Of a stretch of 41,012 bases of DNA, positions 10,423-16,673 are shown in pieces (the first letter of the stretch is position 1; every line of letters starts with the position of its first letter). The notes below the pieces were generated by a model that ran no database searches, was not told the DNA's origin, and saw nothing but the letters and a program-made list of their open reading frames with translations. Position numbers and translations under genes: made by a program. The DNA is from Bacteroidota bacterium. GTDB lineage: Bacteria > Bacteroidota > Bacteroidia > JAIBAJ01. The DNA is taken from assembly GCA_947475205.1 (NCBI GenBank), contig CANJNG010000020.1:1-41012 (forward strand), written 5' to 3'.

Positions 10423-10631
10423 AATTTCATCTTAATCTTTAGTTGTTCAGACGTAATAGGTTTGCCTGTATCATTTTTCATTTTTGAAATGATTTCACTA
10501 ATTTCATTTTCTGACAAAAGCCTATGCCCGGTAACTTCGGGCGGGAAGGATAAATTCTTAATCAAGTTTTCATATTCTATTTCCGGCATTATTACATATT
10601 TCTCATTGCCTATGGATAGTGATTGCAGCAT
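10419..10631 (-). CDS. Antitoxin of the ParE/RelE-type pair
   Basis: 70-residue protein lying immediately upstream of the toxin on the same strand and overlapping it by four bases. The N-terminal half (SIGNEKYVIMPEIEYENLI) looks like the strand-helix start of a small Phd/RelB-like antitoxin, and the lysine-rich C-terminus (SEQLKIKMKL) would wrap the toxin. Identification relies mainly on position, size and overlap. Autoregulation of the operon is normal for such pairs, but I see no operator that I can defend. Confidence 0.72.
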   Translation of the reverse strand: MLQSLSIGNEKYVIMPEIEYENLIKNLSFPPEVTGHRLLSENEISEIISKMKNDTGKPITSEQLKIKMKL

Positions 10632-10666
10632 GTGTGTTGATTTTGTTGAGCAAAGTTAGGGAAAAC

Positions 10667-10697
10667 AAAAAACGCAGCTAATGAGGCTACGTTTTTT
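10667..10697. terminator. Bidirectional hairpin terminator upstream of the TA operon
   Basis: Six A's plus CG-c-AGC pair with GCT-a-CG plus six T's around a 7-base loop: a stem with one mismatch flanked by A- and T-runs, so it reads as a rho-independent terminator on both strands. On the minus strand it would end transcription from the 322-residue protein gene before the antitoxin. Confidence 0.65.
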
Positions 10698-10782
10698 ATT
10701 TTCATGAAAATGGTTGGAGGCCCGAGATACAAAGCATAGCCTGATGCTAACGCATAGCGGTTGCATGCTAAGCCGAACGGGG

Positions 10783-10859
10783 GGGCAGAAAACATTCTGT
10801 CCATCATACCACCATTACCCTTAGGGCAGAAAATTTTCTGCCCCTACACCACCGTTACC
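10783..10859. repeat. Tandem unit of palindrome plus gene tail
   Basis: Two copies of a roughly 40-bp unit lie side by side. Each starts with a GGGCAG...CTGCCC palindrome (perfect 20 bp at 10824-10843, degenerate at 10783-10802) followed by a CCACC(A/G)TTACCCT stretch. The second copy of that stretch is the C-terminal coding end of the 322-residue protein, and the perfect palindrome directly abuts its stop codon. The layout looks like a palindromic element inserted at the gene end with duplication of the tail. Confidence 0.7.
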
Positions 10860-11812
10860 CTCACACTTCCCGGATTTGGGCCGGGGTTATACACATTGGC
10901 ATATTCACGCACGCCAGCCAGATAGCCAGCATCGCTGAGGATGCTCGTGGCCGATGAGTTTCCGCCTATCCAACCATCGGCACCGGGGGTGGTGTTGGTC
11001 GGAAGGTCGGTGGGCGAGGCGGCGAAGTACATAAATAAGCCTTGTGCGGCGAGGTTTTCGGCGGTGATGTTCATATCGGCTTCGAGGGCGGTGAGTGAAA
11101 GGTTTACCACCTGGCCTGACGGAACGCTTGTTTCCACCACTTGGCCTTGGGGGGCGGTGGTTTGGTTGGGGTAAAGCACATAATCGTTGTATTTGCTTTC
11201 GTCCACTCCGTCCCACAGTTGCTTGCCGAGGTCGGCCACTTCGAGCAGGGCAGCATAAAGGGCGTTTCCGGCTTCTATGCGGTCGGTTACGGCTTGGTCG
11301 CGGTTGTCTATAGCCTCATCTTGGGCTTCCCACAGATTATCGAAATCGGTGGTGAAGGTGCCGAGGGTGGTGATGTGCGTAGCCGTGAGCCCCTTTGCGG
11401 CTAATGGGGTTTGCAGGGCGGTAGCTTGGCGTTTCACCCGTTTTATGAGGATGTAAAAGTTGCCATCGGTTTCGTTGTAAATATCGCTAACGCCAAACCG
11501 CTGATAGGTGCGGCTGTCTTGCCCATACACCATACTTACCCGCATCATTACTTCGGTCATTATATAATCGGCGGCTTCTTTGCGTTTGGTGTTTTTGGCC
11601 AGGGTGGCTTCGCCCATCATCGAGCTAAGCTCAATATCGGTAGGCAAATCCGAGAAGCCTTCGTTTGCAAGGGCTATAGCATCAATGGCAGGCTGGTCGA
11701 TGCTGTAATTTGTAAGTTGAGCCACGTCGCGGTTAGCCCCCACGAGTACCCGGTTAGTAGTTTCGATGAGCATTCCATCGCTCATGCTGTATTTTCGGCG
11801 TAATGGTATCAT
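10844..11812 (-). CDS. Uncharacterised 322-residue protein
   Basis: I do not recognise the family. The protein has no signal peptide and no membrane segment. The N-terminal two thirds look helical (long amphipathic stretches such as DFDNLWEAQDEAIDNRDQAV), preceded by short polar segments; the C-terminal third has a beta-rich look (ETSVPSGQVVNLSLTALEADM) and a DGWIGGNSSATSIL stretch, and it ends in GSVRVTVV. Tyr- and Asn-rich turns (YNDYVLYPNQTT) are notable. The ATG at 11810-11812 gives the whole open frame. It stands alone: the toxin-antitoxin pair is downstream beyond a terminator, and about 550 bp of AT-rich DNA lies upstream. The last codons are duplicated beyond the stop in a palindromic repeat. 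Confidence 0.7.
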   Translation of the reverse strand: MIPLRRKYSMSDGMLIETTNRVLVGANRDVAQLTNYSIDQPAIDAIALANEGFSDLPTDIELSSMMGEATLAKNTKRKEAADYIMTEVMMRVSMVYGQDSRTYQRFGVSDIYNETDGNFYILIKRVKRQATALQTPLAAKGLTATHITTLGTFTTDFDNLWEAQDEAIDNRDQAVTDRIEAGNALYAALLEVADLGKQLWDGVDESKYNDYVLYPNQTTAPQGQVVETSVPSGQVVNLSLTALEADMNITAENLAAQGLFMYFAASPTDLPTNTTPGADGWIGGNSSATSILSDAGYLAGVREYANVYNPGPNPGSVRVTVV

Positions 11813-12223
11813 TTGTTAGAAAATTTGAATGGGCAAAAATAATGCTTTTTTGAATAAAAAAACAAAAAACCATAGAAAATGGGCTTTTTAATAAAAATTA
11901 TCTATTACTGATGATATTTCTATCAACCCCATTGAAAAGTAAAGTCTACGTATATAATTATCATTTTTAAAATATTTATTATTAATTAAAAAAATAGTAT
12001 TTCTACCTTAACGGACTATGTATTTAAATTGATGTATAAATATTCTAAATCGTTTGTTTGCCTCTGATTGAACAGAATCTTTATAAAAATAGACTATAAT
12101 TACATTAAATGCTTTAGTATTTCTATTGAATAATAGATGATGAAGTTTATATTTATTAAAAAACTGAGGTTTAAAATAGAAAATAAAGAAATTTGACTAT
12201 AGCCTTACATCTATATAGATATT
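11813..12223. other. AT-rich non-coding stretch
   Basis: About 410 bp made mostly of A and T, clearly poorer in GC than the neighbouring genes, without an open frame I would call. It must contain the promoter of the 322-residue protein gene (minus strand). I see no tRNA, riboswitch or clear promoter in it. Confidence 0.5.
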
Positions 12224-12301
12224 TTAATCCCCCGACTAAAGCCGAGGGCAATTCAGCGGGGCCAGCCATCAATTGCCCTTCGGCTTTAGCCAAGGGATTA
12301 A
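12224..12301. repeat. Long imperfect inverted repeat (REP-like)
   Basis: Arms at 12224-12253 and 12271-12301 (TTAATCCC...CTAAAGCCGA.GGGCAATT and its near-complement) surround a 17-base GC-rich loop. Only a few mismatches break the roughly 30-bp stem. It is a non-coding palindrome, probably one copy of a dispersed repeat in this genome. It sits just beyond the terminator of the FISUMP gene. Confidence 0.7.
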
Positions 12302-12304
12302 TAA

Positions 12305-12341
12305 AAAAGGCCAAACCGTCTTTTTGACAATTTGGCCTTTT
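12305..12341. terminator. Rho-independent terminator of the FISUMP gene
   Basis: AAAAGGCCAAA and TTTGGCCTTTT form a perfect 11-bp stem with a 15-base loop, about 23 bp past the FISUMP stop on the minus strand, with further T's after the minus-strand arm. Strong candidate, probably active in both directions. Confidence 0.8.
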
Positions 12342-12363
12342 GGGAGAGAGAGAGCTTTTGCTT

Positions 12364-13566
12364 TTAATCTTTCATGCAGCGGATGGAAATGCCTGTGCGA
12401 TTTGCCATGTAGTTAAGAGTAGAAATACGTGAAACGCCTGAAGCTGGTGCAAATCCTACTGTACTCGATGAAGTAGGAGAAAAGGTAGAGGAAGTCCACC
12501 AATATGTATCGGACCCTACATTGAAATTATGAGCATATAAACTTGCTCCAAGTGCTGTGAAACCACTTGTATTGGTGCCGTAAGCCCAACCGCTCAACCA
12601 ATGTGTAGAACCCTGTTCCATAATCATTTCATCGGCAATGAGGCTTATATAATTTGAGTTGGGGTCAATATATGTATTCGGGTCTAAATAGTCAAGCAAG
12701 GTTACCCACTCTGTTTTAGAGGGAAGATGCCATCCCGTTGGGCAAGTTCCTCTTGAGTCTTTTGCTGTTATATAATTGTAGAATTTGCCATAAGGGTTAT
12801 CATACTGACTATCGTTAAAATTAGACACTGTATGTATAAGCGAATCAGGGTTATTATTCATCAAGTCAATCCACCAATTTTCATAAACGGTATCGTTGGG
12901 TATAGAATCCCCATTCGCAAAATGCGATGTTCTCAAATTCTGCTGCATCCATTCCTGTGTTCCCAAAACAATAGTTGGATAAAAATTCCCATCAATATCC
13001 GTAACCCCAGCCCCTTGCGTAAAGATGTTTCCGGTAGTAAAGGTTTGTTGGTTGCCATAAGCTGTACCGGCACTGTTTACGGCGTAAGCTCTAACATAAT
13101 AGGTGGTGTTTGCACTCAAACCCGTTAGGTAATCAGAGAAACTGCCAACGCCTGTTCCGTTAAGAGTAGTATCATCAGCAGTGGTGGGGTTTGGGCTGGT
13201 GCTCCAGCATAAACCTCGTGAGGTAATAGCTGTGCCTCCATCGGCAGTAATGTTTCCGCCGCTCATAGCACTTGGGCCGTTTATGGCTGTGGCAGCATCG
13301 GTGGTAATGGTAGCCAGCACCCCGGGATTGGTAACACTGTAGGTAATACTGTCAATGGTGGAAATATCTATCTGGGTAACGCTGCCGTCCGATAGATGGA
13401 TGTTCATATAGGTTTGGCTCAAGCCCCTCCCGGCCTCCCCAAAGGGGAGGAGAAAAAATGCGGCAGCAGCCCATCCCCAACCCTTCCCAAAGGGAAGAGA
13501 GTTAAATGCGGCTAACGCAAGATTAAAGACTTCGTTTTTGATTTGGGTTGCGATTAACTTGTTCAT
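12364..13566 (-). CDS. FISUMP-domain surface protein with repeat-bearing signal peptide
   Basis: 400-residue exported protein. After a hydrophobic N-terminus there is a short beta region (MNIHLSDGSVTQIDISTIDSI), a fibronectin-III-like domain (about residues 70-180: ITSRGLCWSTSPNPT ... TTYYVRAYAVNSAG), then the FISUMP domain (DIDGNFYPTIVLGTQEWM, FYNYITAKDSRGTCPTGW, HLPSKTEWVTLLDYL, ending TGISIRCMKD). Such proteins are surface or lipoprotein-like; no T9SS tail is seen. Oddity: the signal peptide contains two in-frame palindromic elements, encoding SLPFGKGWGW and LLPFGEAGRG. Start: the ATG at 13564-13566 (MNKLIATQ); another ATG four codons upstream is possible. A strong terminator follows. Confidence 0.82.
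   Translation of the reverse strand: MNKLIATQIKNEVFNLALAAFNSLPFGKGWGWAAAAFFLLPFGEAGRGLSQTYMNIHLSDGSVTQIDISTIDSITYSVTNPGVLATITTDAATAINGPSAMSGGNITADGGTAITSRGLCWSTSPNPTTADDTTLNGTGVGSFSDYLTGLSANTTYYVRAYAVNSAGTAYGNQQTFTTGNIFTQGAGVTDIDGNFYPTIVLGTQEWMQQNLRTSHFANGDSIPNDTVYENWWIDLMNNNPDSLIHTVSNFNDSQYDNPYGKFYNYITAKDSRGTCPTGWHLPSKTEWVTLLDYLDPNTYIDPNSNYISLIADEMIMEQGSTHWLSGWAYGTNTSGFTALGASLYAHNFNVGSDTYWWTSSTFSPTSSSTVGFAPASGVSRISTLNYMANRTGISIRCMKD
13421..13459 (-). repeat. Palindromic element type E2 inside the FISUMP signal peptide
   Basis: 39 bp identical, on the opposite strand, to 16712-16750 in the phosphatase gene. It contains the stem CCTCCCC-TTT-GGGGAGG followed by CCGGGAGGGGCTT and is translated as FFLLPFGEAGRG. 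The preceding codons (CTTGCGTTAGC) are also shared, once the E1 insertion is set aside. Confidence 0.85.
13456..13512 (-). repeat. Palindromic element type E1 with 9-bp direct repeats
   Basis: AAATGCGGC occurs at 13456-13464 and again at 13504-13512, bracketing a 39-bp GC-rich palindromic element (stem CTTCCC-TTT-GGGAAG plus GGTTGGGGATGGGCTG tail on the minus strand). Element plus one repeat is 48 bp, 16 codons, so the frame is kept. The phosphatase signal peptide lacks this segment at the same point, which fits an insertion with target-site duplication. Confidence 0.8.
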
Positions 13567-13609
13567 TTTGTCTGGCATTTAATTGTTAATAGATGTACGA
13601 TTTGTTTCA

Positions 13610-13770
13610 GCCGAAGGGTATTTCTCCCCCTTTCCTTGGGAAAGGGGGTTGGGGGATAGGCTGCCGAAGGGTATTTCTCCCCCTTTCCTTGGGAAAGGGG
13701 GTTGGGGGGATAGGCTGCCGAAGGGTATTTCTCCCCCTTTCCTTGGGAAAGGGGGTTGGGGGGATAGGCT
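13610..13770. repeat. Three tandem copies of a 53-54-bp palindromic element (E3)
   Basis: Units at 13610-13662, 13663-13716 and 13717-13770 are identical except for one G in a homopolymer. Each has GCCGAAGGGTATTT, a 10-bp stem (CCCCCTTTCC / GGAAAGGGGG, loop TTG) and a GGTTGGGGGGATAGGCT tail, similar in plan to E1 and E2. A 17-bp near-identical direct repeat (GGC-W-TTTAATTGTTAAT) lies on both sides, at 13574-13590 and 13767-13783. There are no spacers, so this is not CRISPR. It fills the gap between two minus-strand genes and would form strong RNA hairpins. Confidence 0.9.
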
Positions 13771-13771
13771 T

Positions 13772-14290
13772 TTAATTGTTAATTATCAACTGCTTCACAG
13801 TTGTTTGTTTCCCCATTGTTATCCGGCACAGGTAATTTCCTGGGGTTGTAGATTTATTCAAATCCCAAGTTAAGCTGTGCTTGCCGGCGGCTTGCTGCTC
13901 GCGAGTGCTTTGCTTTACTGTGCGACCCTGCATATCTAATAATTGTATGCTTACTTCAGCGGCAGCGGGCAGGGTATATTCAATCGTTACCTGCTCTTGG
14001 CTGGGGTTTGGGTAAACCTTCGTTGAAAGTGATGAGTTGAAAGTTGCAGGTTGGGCATTCGTAACTATATCATACTCTATGTTTTTAACCGTGCTGGCAT
14101 TCCAACTCAGGGTGCTACCGCCCGTGAGGTTTAAGTTCATTACATCGCCGGTGTAAGTAATGGTTTTTACGCTACTCAGCAAGTGGCTTTCGCTGCTGCC
14201 ATCGGCAAAAGATACGATGATGGATTGGGCATGTGAATTGAAAATTGATAATGAACAATTGACAATTGCAAGGAGTAAGATTTTCTTCAT
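13772..14290 (-). CDS. Small T9SS type A sorting-domain protein
   Basis: 172-residue secreted protein. The signal peptide (MKKILLLAIVNCSLSIFNS, cleavage after HAQ) is partly encoded by an AT-rich low-complexity repeat at 14235-14269. A small domain follows (IIVSFADGSSESHLLSSVKT ... GSTLSWNASTVKNIEYDI), resembling the leader domain in the FISUMP protein (MNIHLSDGSVTQIDIS). From about residue 88 (VYPNPSQEQVTIEYTLP) to TVKQLIINN it is a T9SS type A C-terminal signal, so almost the whole protein is targeting sequence; there is no enzymatic domain. The E3 array follows its stop directly. It is divergent from the 722-residue protein gene. Confidence 0.82.
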   Translation of the reverse strand: MKKILLLAIVNCSLSIFNSHAQSIIVSFADGSSESHLLSSVKTITYTGDVMNLNLTGGSTLSWNASTVKNIEYDIVTNAQPATFNSSLSTKVYPNPSQEQVTIEYTLPAAAEVSIQLLDMQGRTVKQSTREQQAAGKHSLTWDLNKSTTPGNYLCRITMGKQTTVKQLIINN

Positions 14291-14446
14291 TTTGTTTTTG
14301 TTTTTGGATTAGTAGAGGCCAAATGTAAGTATTTTTTAATTTGATTTTGGAAAAAACACTTTGTTTGGTTTCGGATATTTTCCCGTCTTCAGCTTGTACC
14401 CCCTTGTACAATTTTTTCCTAATATTGCCTATTCCAAAAAAATAAA

Positions 14447-16615
14447 ATGCGAAACCTAATAACATACTTCATCCTGCTTTGCGGCTTTATTTTGTATTCT
14501 CCCAATAAAACATTTGGAAGCTCACCAGTGGCAGTAAACGACACGGTGCTGAATACCGAAGATTTTCAGGCACTGATTGCAGTTTTGGGTAACGATATTC
14601 AGGGGACAAGCACCTTTAATACAAGTTCCTTAACCATCCTAACGCAGCCAGTGATGGGAACCGTAATAGTTGACCCCATTTCGGGCGAACTCACCTACAC
14701 GCCTTTCCCCAATCAAAACGGAATGGACTCCATCGAATATCAAGTCTGCGACAATAATTCAACCCCTTTCTGTGTTTCTGCCTGGGTAATAATTACCAAT
14801 TTTGCTGCAAATGACCCTCCAGTTGCCAATCCAGACAGTGCATTTGCAGCGGGCACATTGCCCATTACCTTAAATGTTATTGCTAACGATACCGATATAG
14901 ATAGCAACATCGACCCGACTTCAGTCCGCATCACCAACCAGCCCGATAGCGGCACCGCAACCGTGAGCTTAACCAGCGGAATAATTACCTACCGAGCAAA
15001 TCCGGGCTTTTACGGCACAGATACCTTATACTATAAGGTAGGTGATATAAACACTCCGGCTGGTTTAGATACCGGAAGAGTAGTTATTACGGTGGTGAAC
15101 CCTTTTTCATCAACCAATATTACCTGCTACGAAGATGCTGATGGCGAAATTGACACCACCTTCGTTCTTGCCGGAACGTCTTACACCTACGAAAAAATAT
15201 ATAATCATGGTCAAAATCAGAGTGTGATTACTGATTTCCCCATTCAGGGCTTATGGCCGGATACCTTCACGATGGTGATAACCGACGGGCAAGGCAATAC
15301 CGATAGCACCATAGTAATCATTACCCAACCCGGTTCCTTCGGAATATATTGCAGTTGGATTGGAAACCTTTGCCTCGGCAGCCCGGCCAATGTGGTAATA
15401 AATTCCTATGGTGGCAACCCGCCCTATTTCTATAACTTTAACCAAGCCATAGATTCCACCATTAACGACACTAACTTTTACATTACCCCAAACCCCGATG
15501 ATTTGTATGTAGTAAGTGCCTATGACTCCAAGGGTTGTTCTTATTCCGATACCTTAACCAGCGACCACGCAAGCATGTATGTAGAAACTCAGGGTTACAT
15601 ATCGGGTTATGTTAATTTAGATGGGGCATATCCGCCAATGAATGATTTCGACACCATAAAAGTGGTATTAATTAAGAAAGTGAGTACCGATAGCACTCAG
15701 TGGATATATACCGATACCTTCAATATTTCCGCACCCTATTCGCCCCATTTCTACTTCGATTCCATTGTGCCCGGAACCTATATTTTGTTGGTTAAATACG
15801 ACACCATTCTGCCCGGCCGTAACGTTATCCCCACCTATAGTGGTGATGTTTACAGATGGGATACCGCCGCAACATTCGAATTTACATCCGGATGCAGCTT
15901 GCAATATTCCGACATTAATCTCTTGCATCCTGAAGTGGATTCGGGTGGTGGAAGCCTTAGCGGATTTATTTTTCTTTACGATTTCATCTCGGGGAAAGTG
16001 GAAACAAACAACGACCCCATTCCCTTAATAGATGTGGTTATTGAAAAGGATTCCGTTCAAGGGGCAAATGTTTACACCCCCTACACAGCCACCAATGCCG
16101 ATTCGGTGCCGCTTTTCAATCATCTCTATCATTATAGTGCAACCGATCTTCCTCAGGGCAGTTATCGGATAAGGGTTTTCATTGCCGGAATTCCCCAAAC
16201 CGGCTTTTATTATCCAACCCTAACCCCAGCTAACGATTCAATAATTAATCTGAATTTCTGTGCCGACTCCTTCAATGTTGGGGTAATAGATGTGTGCAAT
16301 TTTTATATAGATAGCACTAATTTTACTGTGGATACCACCACCGTTATAGTAGGACAAAAGGAATATCCTTCTGCCCAAAAGTTGAGCATTTTCCCGAATC
16401 CCTCCACTGGCGATTTCAATATTGAACTGCCGAAAGACTGGGAAGGAAGCACTACTGTAAAAGTGTATTCTACCCTTGGGAAATTAGTTTCGGAAATGAA
16501 ATTAGATAGGAAACAAACCCAGCTTAGCCTTGATAAAACCTTAGCCCCGGGAGCATACTTGCTTGATGTAAGCAATGTTACAAAACGCTACAGGCAAATG
16601 CTGATGAAGGAATAG
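14447..16615 (+). CDS. Large T9SS surface protein with Ig/cadherin-like repeats
   Basis: 722-residue exported protein. Signal peptide MRNLITYFILLCGFILYS; two tandem Ig/cadherin-like repeats (about residues 27-117: VAVNDTVLNTEDFQALIAVLGND ending VIITN, and 123-215: PPVANPDSAFA...LNVIANDTDIDS), an SprB-like repeat (SSTNITCYEDADGEID), two SdrB/carboxypeptidase-like segments (YISGYVNLDGAYPPMN; LSGFIFLYDFISGK), and a T9SS type A tail from LSIFPNPSTGDFNIELP to RQMLMKE. Such proteins are adhesins or matrix components attached to the cell surface; no catalytic site is visible. It stands in the same orientation as, and 58 bp before, the phosphatase gene. Confidence 0.85.
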   Translation: MRNLITYFILLCGFILYSPNKTFGSSPVAVNDTVLNTEDFQALIAVLGNDIQGTSTFNTSSLTILTQPVMGTVIVDPISGELTYTPFPNQNGMDSIEYQVCDNNSTPFCVSAWVIITNFAANDPPVANPDSAFAAGTLPITLNVIANDTDIDSNIDPTSVRITNQPDSGTATVSLTSGIITYRANPGFYGTDTLYYKVGDINTPAGLDTGRVVITVVNPFSSTNITCYEDADGEIDTTFVLAGTSYTYEKIYNHGQNQSVITDFPIQGLWPDTFTMVITDGQGNTDSTIVIITQPGSFGIYCSWIGNLCLGSPANVVINSYGGNPPYFYNFNQAIDSTINDTNFYITPNPDDLYVVSAYDSKGCSYSDTLTSDHASMYVETQGYISGYVNLDGAYPPMNDFDTIKVVLIKKVSTDSTQWIYTDTFNISAPYSPHFYFDSIVPGTYILLVKYDTILPGRNVIPTYSGDVYRWDTAATFEFTSGCSLQYSDINLLHPEVDSGGGSLSGFIFLYDFISGKVETNNDPIPLIDVVIEKDSVQGANVYTPYTATNADSVPLFNHLYHYSATDLPQGSYRIRVFIAGIPQTGFYYPTLTPANDSIINLNFCADSFNVGVIDVCNFYIDSTNFTVDTTTVIVGQKEYPSAQKLSIFPNPSTGDFNIELPKDWEGSTTVKVYSTLGKLVSEMKLDRKQTQLSLDKTLAPGAYLLDVSNVTKRYRQMLMKE

Positions 16616-16642
16616 GGTAATCCTAAATTAAATCTGTTCAAT

Positions 16643-16650
16643 TATCTTTG
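16643..16650 (+). promoter_or_regulatory. -7 box upstream of the phosphatase
   Basis: TATCTTTG matches the Bacteroidota -7 consensus TAnnTTTG exactly, 23 bp before the phosphatase ATG; the spacing is the same as at the sugar transporter. No clear -33 TTG is visible. Confidence 0.5.
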
Positions 16651-16673
16651 AGCCGGAAAGTCAATCCACATCA

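Noticed and set aside
10905-11216. 103-codon minus-strand frame overlapping the 322-residue gene
   Set aside because: Arg/Pro-rich shadow frame within a longer and better supported gene.
13610-13770. Three regular repeats that could suggest a CRISPR array
   Set aside because: Units are directly adjacent without spacers and no cas gene is present.
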